Positions 44,496-53,438 of a DNA stretch of 64,000 nt are shown piece after piece; within the stretch, counting starts at the first letter, position 1; each line of letters begins with the position of its first letter. The position numbers and the translations under genes were made by a program. This stretch comes from Maribacter thermophilus (lineage in GTDB: Bacteria > Bacteroidota > Bacteroidia > Flavobacteriales > Flavobacteriaceae), in contig NZ_LDAS01000001.1 in the NCBI RefSeq assembly GCF_001020565.1, forward strand, positions 3,558,520 through 3,622,519, read 5' to 3'. Below the pieces are notes generated by a model. That model was not told the DNA's origin. It ran no database searches and was given only the letters and a program-made list of their open reading frames with translations.

Positions 44496-44763
44496 GAACG
44501 AAAATTAACAAGAATTACAAAGTAATGTAAAATAGCTTGGAAATCATTTTAACCCGTATGAATTCGTTATAATGAAAAAAACGACGAAGAACATAAACCC
44601 TTCTTCTTCCTTTTCGGTATCCAGGTCTTCGATTTTGTGGATAGGGTTGCATACGCTATATGTTCCGCGTTTATTTTCATCTTTTAGTACTTGCTTTTTA
44701 TAGAAAGTTGTACATAGGTTCAGCTTACGTTGTTTTTCTTCTTGTAAGATTACAATGGGCCTA
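44496..44763. other. Intergenic region upstream of the LRR gene, with a gene-end remnant
   Basis: The region has no convincing gene. TTCGGTATCCAGGTCTTCG near 44614-44632 is nearly identical to the last codons of the four-repeat protein gene at 44970 (coding for KIEDLDTE). It appears to be a decayed partial copy. The region presumably also carries the LRR gene promoter on the minus strand, but no exact TAnnTTTG box stands out. Confidence 0.5.
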
Positions 44764-44895
44764 TGACCTATAATGTCACCAAAGTCACATAAAGCCAAAT
44801 TTTTTAGGAAAGGGATAAGATGATGGTTGGAAACAGGCTTGGAATAGGTGCAAACAAAAAGCGGTCCGAGCCTGCGCTCGAACCGCTTTTATATA
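44764..44895. repeat. 132-bp direct repeat, copy 2
   Basis: Identical to 41906-42037, including the terminator hairpin (44857-44890). It lies 74 bp downstream of the stop of the four-repeat protein gene on the minus strand. Confidence 0.95.
44857..44890 (-). terminator. Terminator after the four-repeat protein gene (repeat copy 2)
   Basis: Same hairpin as in copy 1: arms AAAAGCGGTCCGAGC and GCTCGAACCGCTTTT with one mismatch and a four-base loop. It lies about 80 bp past the stop codon at 44970. Confidence 0.78.
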
Positions 44896-44969
44896 TGGTT
44901 ATGGAATCTTTATAGGGTTACTTGGTCCCTTTTTTTTAAACCACTCAGGATATTTCCCTTTCTTTTCCC

Positions 44970-46673
44970 TTATTCGGTATCCAAGTCTTCGATTTTTCTG
45001 AATAGAGCGATGATATCCTTTGCGTTTACGGCATCGGTAGCCTCTATGTCAATGCGGTATTGGTAGTTTTGTACTTGTCCGTCTTCGTACAACTTCACCA
45101 ATTTTTGCTTGTTCTTGGTAAATAGTTCCACCCAAATGCGATTTCCGGAAACTTCTATGTTCATCTGGTTTCGGTTCAGGTCCCTGGTGCTGAATTCGTA
45201 CACAAGCTCCCTTGTTTTTTTAGGCTCGTCAATCCCCTTTTTAAAGGTAATGCCACTCATTTCCCTATTGAACAATTTTACTTCTTGATGATACGAAATA
45301 TCGTCCCTATCTACTTTGCCTATGGTATTGCCCAATGCTTCCAGGCCTTGGTAAAAAGGTATCCGGTCGATGTTCTGTTTTACCTGTAGCTTGTTCTCGT
45401 TCTTGTCCAAGATCGTTTGCAGGGCCTCTTTAGAGAACAGGGCATCGTCTATGGTGTTAAAGAATAGGCGCACGTATTTTCTAAAATTCAGGGCCCTTCC
45501 ATTTTCTATATGTCGGATAAAGGGTTGCCCGTTTTTTACATGTAATTCTAGAATAAAACGGGTTTTGTCGTTGTCGAGAATTAGTTTTCTAGGGTCAATA
45601 TCATTGATATCAAAAATATATTCATTGTTTATGGCCTCCTTTACACGGGTCTCGTTTCGTTCAAGAATGGCCCGGTTGTCTTCCAATACTAATTTTTGAC
45701 GGGTGTTGCCCTCGGGCATCACCACGTTTCCAATTCTAGGGTTTATATAGTCCACCGCCTTTGGTATGGTGCCGATGTCGGGGCTATAGTGCCCAAAGTG
45801 TACTTCGGCCAAGGGAACCACTCCCTCTAGTACTTGGTGTATTTTTTTGGCGTGGGGCATGTTCTTGGCATAAATGACCAGCTTGTCCCTAAATCCGGTA
45901 GGGTTATCTCCTTCAAAATATTTGATGGCGTTTACGTTGTTTTTGGTCCAAATTTCCAAAAACAGTTCGCTACCCGACATTTCATATCGTAACGAAGAAG
46001 GGTTGAGGAGCGAAAGGTTAAAAACCGCGCTTTCTTCTCGGGTACCGCGCATACGTTCAAAACGCACATAGGCCGGCCGGTCTTTATCGGCCATGAGTTC
46101 TTGTCCTATTCTTTCCTTGGGCAGGGATACACTTTCGATGTTGTTTTCCAACCAATCCAAATGATCGGTGTAGGTGTGTAGGTTTAGGGCATTCTTATCG
46201 TATTCCTCGGCCACGGGAATAGCCTCTTCCAAAGCTTCCTTTAAACTGTGTCCATTGGCGGCATTACGGGCCAATAGGGTAAGGTCGCCCACATAATCTA
46301 CTTTGTTGCCCCCGTCCAAGGAGCGTTGGATCAATTTTTGCCTTCCCTTGGTACGTATTTCCACCAAGATCCGGTCTTTATAGGTGTAGGAGTGGACACT
46401 GCGTTGGTCTATATCGGAAAGTCCAAAGGCGTACTCCCTTTTTTCGGCGCGCCCCTTATCGTCGGTCTCCGTAACCGAAAACTGTAAATAACTAGGGGAG
46501 ATTACCTTCATGTCTTGTTCAAAGGTCAGTTTACTGGAGGCCACGGTAGCCGGGGTCGAAAGTTGTATTTCACGTACTTTGGACTTTAGGCTTTCCTGAC
46601 CGCTTACAATGGCGGTGCAAAAAACTAGTATACCTAAGAAAATACGGTTTGTAACTACGGGGCTCCAGTTCAT
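44970..46673 (-). CDS. Exported protein with four divergent internal repeats, unknown function
   Basis: 567 aa with a signal peptide (about 1-25, ending IVSGQ). I do not recognise a family. Four repeat units of about 75 residues at roughly 81-156, 216-290, 351-420 and 491-563 share the layout aromatic-x-F-x-L-S/N-D-I/L-D/N ... ILVEI-x-T-K-x-x-Q-K-x-I-x-x-x-x-x-G ... helix. Examples are RILVEIRTKGRQKLIQ, LFLEIWTKNNVNAIKYFEG, FILELHVKNGQPFIRHIENG and IWVELFTKNKQKLVKLYEDG. The spacing is 135-140 residues. No sorting domain or lipobox is present, so it is probably periplasmic. It is a single gene followed by a repeat-borne terminator. Confidence 0.8.
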   Translation of the reverse strand: MNWSPVVTNRIFLGILVFCTAIVSGQESLKSKVREIQLSTPATVASSKLTFEQDMKVISPSYLQFSVTETDDKGRAEKREYAFGLSDIDQRSVHSYTYKDRILVEIRTKGRQKLIQRSLDGGNKVDYVGDLTLLARNAANGHSLKEALEEAIPVAEEYDKNALNLHTYTDHLDWLENNIESVSLPKERIGQELMADKDRPAYVRFERMRGTREESAVFNLSLLNPSSLRYEMSGSELFLEIWTKNNVNAIKYFEGDNPTGFRDKLVIYAKNMPHAKKIHQVLEGVVPLAEVHFGHYSPDIGTIPKAVDYINPRIGNVVMPEGNTRQKLVLEDNRAILERNETRVKEAINNEYIFDINDIDPRKLILDNDKTRFILELHVKNGQPFIRHIENGRALNFRKYVRLFFNTIDDALFSKEALQTILDKNENKLQVKQNIDRIPFYQGLEALGNTIGKVDRDDISYHQEVKLFNREMSGITFKKGIDEPKKTRELVYEFSTRDLNRNQMNIEVSGNRIWVELFTKNKQKLVKLYEDGQVQNYQYRIDIEATDAVNAKDIIALFRKIEDLDTE

Positions 46674-46691
46674 CTTTTTATCGTTTTACGG

Positions 46692-46710
46692 AAAATACAG
46701 GCTGTATTTT
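46692..46710. repeat. 19-bp palindrome upstream of the four-repeat protein gene
   Basis: AAAATACAG and CTGTATTTT flank a single central base. It lies 19 bp upstream of the ATG at 46673 and 116 bp past the symporter stop. It could be an operator or a weak terminator. Confidence 0.45.
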
Positions 46711-46825
46711 TTCTACGGATAAATGTATCGAATAGAACCTCGTGAGTAAATACCGGAAAACCAGTATAAAAGACTTTTTGGATTCGTAGCGGGTATTGAA
46801 ATTTACGATTGTACAGATAGGTGTT

Positions 46826-47794
46826 TTACCCTTGGTTTCTAACGCCCATTTTTGATGCCATTACGCTTATGATCAAGAGCTGTATGGCGTGGAAGAGCAT
46901 AAGGGGCAATAGAATAATACCGATCGTAGCCGCATTGCCAAAAATGATCTTAGCGAACACCGTACCGTGCACCAACGATTTTTTGGTTCCGCAAAACTGG
47001 GCGGTAATCTGGTCTTCGGTATTGAACTTCATTTTCTTGGCCAAGAAACCCGTTAAAAAATAGAGCAGCCAGAACAGGATTAAAACGGCCACAAAGAGGA
47101 TGAGCATATCTACCACAGAGATAGTACTGAATATGTTCTCTTCAAAAGACCTTGCAAAACTTTTGTAGATGATCAATAGAATGATGGATTTGTCGAACAA
47201 GGTCAGTTGTTTGGAGTATTTCTGGGCATAATCTCCCAAAAATCGTTGAAGGACAACCCCAAACATGACCGGTAGAATGATCTGTACAATCAATTGAATG
47301 TAAATATCAGCAAAGTTAAAATCGGTTTGCGCGTTCTTAACAAAGAGCCCCATCCATAAAGGGGTAAGCACCACACCGATAATGCCCGAAATACTGGCAT
47401 TGAAAATGGCGGCGGGTATATTGCCCTTGGCAATGGATACCATGACCACCGAAGAGGAAACGGTAGACGGTAGGGCCGCCAAGAAAAAAAAGGCCAGCCA
47501 TATAATTTCCTGTTCTTCATTTTGCACGAGGGGGTGGAACAACAATACCAACAACGGAAAAATGAGAAAGGTGGAAGCCTGTACCAAAAGGTGCAACCGC
47601 CAATTTTTAATCCCGTCCCTTAATTTCGTCGGACTCAATTTAAGGCCGTAGAAGAAGAATATAAGCGAAATACCTATGCCACTTATACTATCTACGGGAA
47701 ATTTGCTTTCCGGCAGTCCCCATTGGGGAAATAGGTAGGCCAGGCCAATGACCCCTATCACCGAGAGTACAAACCGATCTATCTTTAGTTTCAT
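46826..47794 (-). CDS. Bile acid:sodium symporter family transporter (SBF-like, YfeH type)
   Basis: 322 aa with about nine to ten hydrophobic segments covering nearly the whole length. The pattern GIGISLIFFFYGLKLSPTKLRDG near 46-68 and the LPSTVSSSVVMVSIAKGN block (a membrane crossover) near 108-125 match the SBF-like/PF13593 branch of the BASS superfamily. A FCGTKKSLVHGTVFAK block lies near 265. Substrates of this branch are mostly unknown organic anions. It is a single gene on the minus strand. Confidence 0.86.
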   Translation of the reverse strand: MKLKIDRFVLSVIGVIGLAYLFPQWGLPESKFPVDSISGIGISLIFFFYGLKLSPTKLRDGIKNWRLHLLVQASTFLIFPLLVLLFHPLVQNEEQEIIWLAFFFLAALPSTVSSSVVMVSIAKGNIPAAIFNASISGIIGVVLTPLWMGLFVKNAQTDFNFADIYIQLIVQIILPVMFGVVLQRFLGDYAQKYSKQLTLFDKSIILLIIYKSFARSFEENIFSTISVVDMLILFVAVLILFWLLYFLTGFLAKKMKFNTEDQITAQFCGTKKSLVHGTVFAKIIFGNAATIGIILLPLMLFHAIQLLIISVMASKMGVRNQG

Positions 47795-47888
47795 ATTTTT
47801 TCAGCGCAAAGATAGTATATGACAAGGACGGCATTCGATTGTCGGACCATAATTTTATAGGGACGGTGCGAAAGTTTTTCCTACCTAT

Positions 47889-50795
47889 TTAATGAAGTAG
47901 GTTGAGGGAGTCTACAGGTTGGGTCTTTATAGAATCTAGTTGTATATTTTGGATCTGCGACTGAAGCTTATTTATGTCGTCTATGGACATACCTTCTCGA
48001 ATGGAATCCTTGAGCATTGACATTCGTTGGATATCTTCTTCGGATAAACTGCCTTCGGTATCTTCCAAAGCATCAAGATCGGGCGATTTTGTACCGAGTT
48101 TTACGTCAAAATCGTCACTGTTTCCCTTTATGACCACGGGAATGCCCAAAAGTCCGAACGGAGGTAGGCCTATCCGCATTTTAAGACTTAGCTCTCCGTC
48201 CAAGGTGGTTTGGCCTTCGGCCCTTAGTTTAAAAGGTGATACCTTAAACTTAAAACGTTCCATGTCCAAGACATTGTTGCTTAGGCTGGAGTTGATGGTA
48301 ATTTCCGATACCTTGGGGTCGTTCAGGGCCTCAAATCCTGATTTTTCAGACACTTTGCCCATTAATTTATAGCCGTTAAATTGTACGCTGTGCACTTTTA
48401 GGGTTCCCTTGCCCGATAATTCCGGAAGTACCGGTAGCATTTGGTCGTCGAGGGTGCCGGCCAAATTATAATCTACCGACATTATACCGGATGCCTGTGC
48501 CGCCGCAGGCGCCAGTTCCTGAAAAAGGTCGATACTGTTGTATCCTTTTTCTATGTTCAGGTCTTGCGCCTTAATGTCCATGGTAAACAAGGCCTTTTTT
48601 GTGGATACCGGCTTGTAAACACCGGACAATGAAGCGGTACCGTCCACCATTTTTAGATGTCCGTTTTTTAGAAAAAGTCCCTCTTTGTTAAGTCCCAAAT
48701 TTCCTAAAAGGTCCGTAATGTCCAATTTATCATAGGTAAGGGTATCTATATGTAATTTTAGTGCCAGATCTATATTTTCGGGCACCTGTATTACCCCGCT
48801 TACTACTTCTTCGGTGGTGCCGTTGCCCAAACTGTCCATCGGTTGTTGTATTTCTTGGGTAGGGAAAAATTCGGTAATGTCAATATTGGGCGAGCGTAAA
48901 TTTACATCGCCACGCAAGGTACCTTCGGAAGAAAGGGCATAATCTAAATAGTCGGTAAAATAACCGTCCATATTTATCTGTGATGAACGGTGCTCAATGT
49001 CCAATTTGGAAAAAGCCATCTTATCGTTCAAGAACAAAAACTGCCCCTCTTTTACCCATACCTCGTACGGCAGCAGGTCGGTCTTTATCTTGATGTTCTT
49101 AATGCCCAAGGTACCGCTGTTCTTGTTTTCTCCCAGGGCATTGTCCAAACGTCCTTTTAGGTCGGCATCGGCATTGAGTTGCCCATCCTTGATCAAAAAC
49201 GGGAGGTCTACTACTTGGTTAAGGGCGGTAAAGTCGATGCTTCCCTTGGCCTGTATATCGTATTGTGGATTATCAAAATTTTTAAAAGAGGCCTTGCTCG
49301 TGAACTGGTTGTCCAAAAAAGAGAAATTAAGGGCATTGATGGTCAGTGAAGAAGCCTCATAGGTCTGTCCCTCATTTTCCAGTACTGCGTTAAGCTCTAT
49401 GTTTTTAATGGGTTCGGGGTGGCCGGAGGTCTGCAAATACCCATTGGTCAGCTTAAAAACACTTTTGGTTTTTGGCAGTTTGGATGTTTCCGGTCTGTAG
49501 ATACCGTCAATATCCAGATCGGTCTCCAAAACGCCGTTAAACGCAAGGTCTGGCAGACTAAGGGTTTCGTTAAGAAGACTGAGGTTTATGTTCGATTTTA
49601 TTTTTGACTTCACGTAAAGCGAATCCAAAAAGCCCTGAGCAAACAAGTGTCCTTGGGTAATTTCATTGTTATGGGTAAAGTTGAGGCTGTCTAAACGAAA
49701 GCTTATTTCATCACCATTTAGACTGCCCTTTAGTTGCATATAGAGGTCCTCTATAGGTTGACTGGCATTGATGTGCTTTATGGCTCCATCGCGGATATCG
49801 ACCTCCAGGTCCGTTTGGTCTATTTTCTTGTCATCGGGCACTGTACCAGCGTAACCTGCCAAACGTAGGGTAGCATCCATATCGCCCTTGAGGCTCATTT
49901 CTTTGGACCATTCCACGTATTTTGGGGGTAGGGCACTGACCACATCTTCCAAGGTTCCGTTTTCGGTGTTAACGATCAGGTTATAGGCCACTCCCTCATC
50001 AAAAATATCAAGATTGCCGTGGAAGTTCACCTCTAGGTCGTTTAATGAAATGGTGTTCTTGTCCAGTTCTATGGATAAGTTTTCCGTGTCATAGATCGTA
50101 AAAGACCGGGCCTTTAGTTTTTTTCCGTTCAGGTAATCTACATTATCAAAAACAACATTTACATTATCGATATCCAATCGCGAACCCAATTCCAGTTTAC
50201 CGTCCACCAATCCGCCGCGGCCATTGTAATCCAGGCCGTTGGAACTTACGGAAATGCCTATTTCTTCATCTTTATACAAGATGGTCGCGTTTTTTATTTT
50301 TAATCGCCTTAGATTTAAGTTTAACCCTTGGTCACTACTGTCTTTTTCAGAAGAAGTCACAGTGTCGGTAGCCTTGTATACATCATAGTTGTTTCGGCCC
50401 AACTTGTCTTTTATAAGCTTAATGTTGCCATCTGTCAAATAAGTTCCTTCGACCACCACTTTATCAGAAAAAATGAGTTTAAAAACATTGATGCCGAATC
50501 CCAATTCTTGGGCAGTGACCAATGTTTCCTTTTCAAAGGGTTCCGGACTGGCCAAGTTTACCTCTTCAAAAGAAAAAGTAAGAGAAGGGAAATGCCTAAA
50601 GAATGAAATGGAGGAATTCTCGAACTGCAGTTCTGTCTTTAAATTGGCGTTGATGCCCTTTTTGATTTCGTTGGAAATGGTATCGCTAAAAATGGAAGGG
50701 ATACAGAACAAACAAACAAGTAAGATACCTATGACCAGCAAACTCCATTTGAGCAATTTGACCATTTTATTTTTAGGGGTATTTTCTTTTTTCAT
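47889..50795 (-). CDS. AsmA family protein
   Basis: 968 aa. One N-terminal membrane helix (about 12-32) is followed by a very long periplasmic beta-rich region. The front has the AsmA signature INANLKTELQFENSSISFFRHFPSLTFSFEEVNL pieces, and the C-terminal part (about 690-900) has the AsmA_2-like FGLLGIPVVIKGN block. AsmA/TamB-like proteins bridge the envelope and are linked to phospholipid transport and outer-membrane homeostasis. The final 70 residues are polar with a coiled-coil-like SEEDIQRMSMLKDSIREG stretch. It is followed by a 647-bp gap on its upstream side. Confidence 0.88.
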   Translation of the reverse strand: MKKENTPKNKMVKLLKWSLLVIGILLVCLFCIPSIFSDTISNEIKKGINANLKTELQFENSSISFFRHFPSLTFSFEEVNLASPEPFEKETLVTAQELGFGINVFKLIFSDKVVVEGTYLTDGNIKLIKDKLGRNNYDVYKATDTVTSSEKDSSDQGLNLNLRRLKIKNATILYKDEEIGISVSSNGLDYNGRGGLVDGKLELGSRLDIDNVNVVFDNVDYLNGKKLKARSFTIYDTENLSIELDKNTISLNDLEVNFHGNLDIFDEGVAYNLIVNTENGTLEDVVSALPPKYVEWSKEMSLKGDMDATLRLAGYAGTVPDDKKIDQTDLEVDIRDGAIKHINASQPIEDLYMQLKGSLNGDEISFRLDSLNFTHNNEITQGHLFAQGFLDSLYVKSKIKSNINLSLLNETLSLPDLAFNGVLETDLDIDGIYRPETSKLPKTKSVFKLTNGYLQTSGHPEPIKNIELNAVLENEGQTYEASSLTINALNFSFLDNQFTSKASFKNFDNPQYDIQAKGSIDFTALNQVVDLPFLIKDGQLNADADLKGRLDNALGENKNSGTLGIKNIKIKTDLLPYEVWVKEGQFLFLNDKMAFSKLDIEHRSSQINMDGYFTDYLDYALSSEGTLRGDVNLRSPNIDITEFFPTQEIQQPMDSLGNGTTEEVVSGVIQVPENIDLALKLHIDTLTYDKLDITDLLGNLGLNKEGLFLKNGHLKMVDGTASLSGVYKPVSTKKALFTMDIKAQDLNIEKGYNSIDLFQELAPAAAQASGIMSVDYNLAGTLDDQMLPVLPELSGKGTLKVHSVQFNGYKLMGKVSEKSGFEALNDPKVSEITINSSLSNNVLDMERFKFKVSPFKLRAEGQTTLDGELSLKMRIGLPPFGLLGIPVVIKGNSDDFDVKLGTKSPDLDALEDTEGSLSEEDIQRMSMLKDSIREGMSIDDINKLQSQIQNIQLDSIKTQPVDSLNLLH

Positions 50796-51442
50796 GAATA
50801 CGATCGGTTCTTTACCAAGATTTGGGGTTGGCTAAATTAAAATGTTTTGCTTTCGTACCTCTTTGTGATAGAAAGATTTTTTAACATCAATGGATTTTTA
50901 CTCTTAAAGTTGTATAAAAGTGCAACGGAAGCTCAGTCTTCATATAACGGGTAAAAAGTAATGGGGGATAAAGAATACTTGAAATATGAAAAACAGAACA
51001 TTCCGTTAAGCACTTTGTTTGATCATTGTAGTTAGTGATAATACCGGTAGCGGTATTCATTTATCGCTACATAGATATTAAAAAATGTAATCTATATAAA
51101 ACGAAATCAACCGTCATGGCAATTGTATCGACCAAGCCCCAAGTTTTATCTAACAAAATTTTTGGGATGCTGCAAAAAGTAGCGCGTCACCTATGAAAGG
51201 AAACCTTAAATAGAACAATGCGAAGGATGTTTTTTGCATATCCAAAGGTTTTTATAACGAGTGGCCCCAGTTAGGTAATATGCCTTTTTCCCGTATTCTA
51301 TAAACCATTCGGTTTGGATTCTATTCTTGTTGGTACTACTAAGAAAAACTTAATAAAAACCATTTTTTCTTATGATAAAAGTCATAAGTAAGAAAAAAAT
51401 TGGGTCATAGTTTTGCCCCATAACCTAACAAAAACCTGCAGT
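50796..51442. promoter_or_regulatory. Long divergent intergenic region (AsmA / YceI cassette)
   Basis: 647 bp with no convincing gene (a 26-codon ORF at 51116-51196 is not supported). It holds an 18-bp inverted repeat, AATACCG-4-CGGTATT, at 51040-51057. The flanks (GTAG...GATAA and TTTATC...CTAC) add imperfect pairing, so it could be an operator or a structured RNA. A Crp/Fnr-like site and -7 box stand at 51369-51415 and are listed separately. Confidence 0.4.
51369..51415 (+). promoter_or_regulatory. Crp/Fnr-like site and -7 box upstream of the YceI-porin cassette
   Basis: CTTATGA (51369-51375) and TCATAAG (51382-51388) are perfect inverted arms with a six-base centre, i.e. TGA-N6-TCA. TAGTTTTG at 51408-51415 matches the TAnnTTTG -7 box exactly. 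The site centre is about 42 bases ahead of the inferred start, a class II activator position, and no -33 element is visible. Start codon ATG at 51443. Confidence 0.5.
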
Positions 51443-52027
51443 ATGACAGCAAATAAAAACACGTACAGAACAACCTTTGGGTTACTGATTTTTTTATTGA
51501 TAATATCGAATATAGCCTTGGCCCAAGAGTTCGATTTAAAGAACAACACCTCTTCGTTGACCGTTTTGGGAACCTCTAGCTTACACGATTGGGAAATAGA
51601 TGCCGAAGAGCAAAACGGAAAGATCGTGTTCAGCGATTTAGAGGCGGCAGAAATTGGTCAACTCCAAGTAACGGTTGTGGCCGAAAGTTTAAAAAGTGGT
51701 AAATCCGGTATGGATAAAAACACTTATAAGGCCCTTAAAACAAGCAAGTACAAAGACATTTCCTTTGTTTTGGCAGAAGTTACCAAAACTAGCGATAAAG
51801 GTAACGGAAACTATGCTGTTAGCGTAATAGGCGACTTAACTATTGCCGGAGTAAAAAAGAGAATACCCTTGCAATTTTCGCTAAAGATAAGTGGTGATAA
51901 AATTACGCTTACCGGAGAAACATCGTTCAATATGACCGATTATAATATTGAGCCACCAAAGGCATTGTTGGGCACCATTACCACCGGTGACGAGGTGACC
52001 ATAAAATTCAATACCATATTTCAATAA
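51443..52027 (+). CDS. YceI family protein (first copy)
   Basis: 194 aa from the ATG at 51443, which gives a signal peptide (MTANKNTYRT then a hydrophobic stretch ending NIALAQ, about residue 28). The YceI lipocalin-like fold is visible in TSSLHDWEIDAEEQNGKI near 42-59, MDKNTYKALKTSKYKDISFVL near 92-112 and FNMTDYNIEPPKALLGTI near the end. YceI proteins carry isoprenoid lipids in the periplasm. It lies 31 bp upstream of the porin gene. Confidence 0.88.
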   Translation: MTANKNTYRTTFGLLIFLLIISNIALAQEFDLKNNTSSLTVLGTSSLHDWEIDAEEQNGKIVFSDLEAAEIGQLQVTVVAESLKSGKSGMDKNTYKALKTSKYKDISFVLAEVTKTSDKGNGNYAVSVIGDLTIAGVKKRIPLQFSLKISGDKITLTGETSFNMTDYNIEPPKALLGTITTGDEVTIKFNTIFQ

Positions 52028-52058
52028 CAAATAAAAACAACTATTAAAACAGTAGATT

Positions 52059-53327
52059 ATGAGATCAATTTTTAAAAACGTCATATTGTTCGGAGCCCTT
52101 TTGGCGGGTGTTGGTTTATCGGCCCAAAACAGGCAACTGGACAATTATCGGCAACCGGATAAGAGAGGTGTAAACGTATTTGAGAGTCCAAAGGACACCA
52201 TTACCACTTTTGATCATGTAAAAGTAAGGATCGGGGGGTCTTTTGCCTTGCAATATCAGTCTTTGGACAACGAAAATTCAGGTGTGGTGCCCTTGGCGGA
52301 AGTAGGAAGCAATTTTAACTTGGCGACTGCTAATTTGGATTTGGATGTAGCACTTTACGATGGGGTAAACATGCACTTGAGAACTTACTTGTCCTCTAGG
52401 CACCACAATGAGCCTTATGTAAAGGGAGGTTATTTTCAAATAGACAAGTTAGATTTTATCAGTGAAGGTTTCTTGGGCGATTTTATGAACCACGCCACCA
52501 TTAAGATCGGGCATATGGAGAACAACTATGGTGATGCTCATTTTAGAAGAAGCGACAATGCGCAAGCTATTTATAATCCGTTCGTAGGTAACCTGATCAT
52601 GGATTCTTTTACTACCGAGGTAGGGGCCGAACTCTATTACAGAACCAATAGTGGCTTCTTTGGTATGCTAGGGTTTACCAATGGTAAATTAAACCAAAGT
52701 GTCACCAAAAATAACGGGTCTACCGGAGGTGCCGCCCTCTTGGCAAAATTGGGGTACGACAAACAACTTTCAGACGACCTAAGATTTAGGTTAACGGGAT
52801 CTTTGTACAACACTGGGTATGCACCCAATGTATATCTATACTCTGCCGATAGGGCCGGAGCTAGGTACTACGATGTTATGCAAGATGCTTCCGCTACCAG
52901 CGATAACTTTAGGGCGGGCCGTTTTGATCCAGGCTTTACCAATAAGATTACAGCGGTTATGATCAACCCGTTCGTAAAATATGGAGGACTTGAGTTTTTC
53001 GGAACCGTAGAACTTACTTCGGGAAGAAGCTTGGCCGAAACCGATAGAAGAAATGCAGAGCAATACGCCGGTGAAGTTATTTATAGGTTCGGTAAAGATG
53101 AAAACCTTTTTGTAGGTGGGCGTTACAATACCGTAAGTGCAGAGTTGGCCAGTGGCGATGATGTAAGTATAGATAGGTTTCAATTAGGAGGCGGTTGGTT
53201 TATGACCAAGAACGTGCTTGTAAAAGCGGAATATGTAAACCAACAATATAACGATTACCCTACCGGAGACCTCTTTGAAGACGGTCAGTTTGACGGGTTT
53301 ATTCTAGAAGCAGTCATAAGCTTTTAA
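52059..53327 (+). CDS. Outer-membrane porin-like beta-barrel protein
   Basis: 422 aa with a signal peptide (ending GVGLSAQ, about residue 23). Alternating strands and aromatic girdles suggest a 16- to 18-strand barrel, ending in FILEAVISF with the terminal Phe. Sequence such as LDLDVALYDGVNMHLRTYLSSRHHN near 98-122 is typical of the porin/OprO-OprP-like group annotated in Bacteroidota, but the specific substrate is uncertain. It is placed between two YceI genes. An inverted repeat follows its stop at 53343. Confidence 0.82.
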   Translation: MRSIFKNVILFGALLAGVGLSAQNRQLDNYRQPDKRGVNVFESPKDTITTFDHVKVRIGGSFALQYQSLDNENSGVVPLAEVGSNFNLATANLDLDVALYDGVNMHLRTYLSSRHHNEPYVKGGYFQIDKLDFISEGFLGDFMNHATIKIGHMENNYGDAHFRRSDNAQAIYNPFVGNLIMDSFTTEVGAELYYRTNSGFFGMLGFTNGKLNQSVTKNNGSTGGAALLAKLGYDKQLSDDLRFRLTGSLYNTGYAPNVYLYSADRAGARYYDVMQDASATSDNFRAGRFDPGFTNKITAVMINPFVKYGGLEFFGTVELTSGRSLAETDRRNAEQYAGEVIYRFGKDENLFVGGRYNTVSAELASGDDVSIDRFQLGGGWFMTKNVLVKAEYVNQQYNDYPTGDLFEDGQFDGFILEAVISF

Positions 53328-53342
53328 TTATTAATAGGGTTA

Positions 53343-53408
53343 AAAGCAAGTCTCATTGTACCCGGTTCTTTTCCTCGTATTTTTGGATGTTACTTTGAGA
53401 CTTGCTTT
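53343..53408 (+). repeat. Long-loop inverted repeat after the porin gene
   Basis: AAAGCAAGTCTCA (53343-53355) and its exact complement TGAGACTTGCTTT (53396-53408) enclose a 40-base loop. It is followed by ATTTATC. It may act as a weak terminator or processing signal between the porin gene and the second yceI. Confidence 0.6.
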
Positions 53409-53438
53409 ATTTATCATAACATTAAATCATTTGGTACT

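Noticed and set aside
44544-44798. Minus-strand 84-codon frame across the repeat edge and gene-end remnant
   Set aside because: It starts inside the 132-bp repeat at a TTG, contains only a duplicated KIEDLDTE segment and has no conserved domain, so it is a remnant rather than a gene.
51116-51196. 26-codon ORF in the 647-bp gap
   Set aside because: Short, no recognisable family and no support beyond an ATG; it may be chance.
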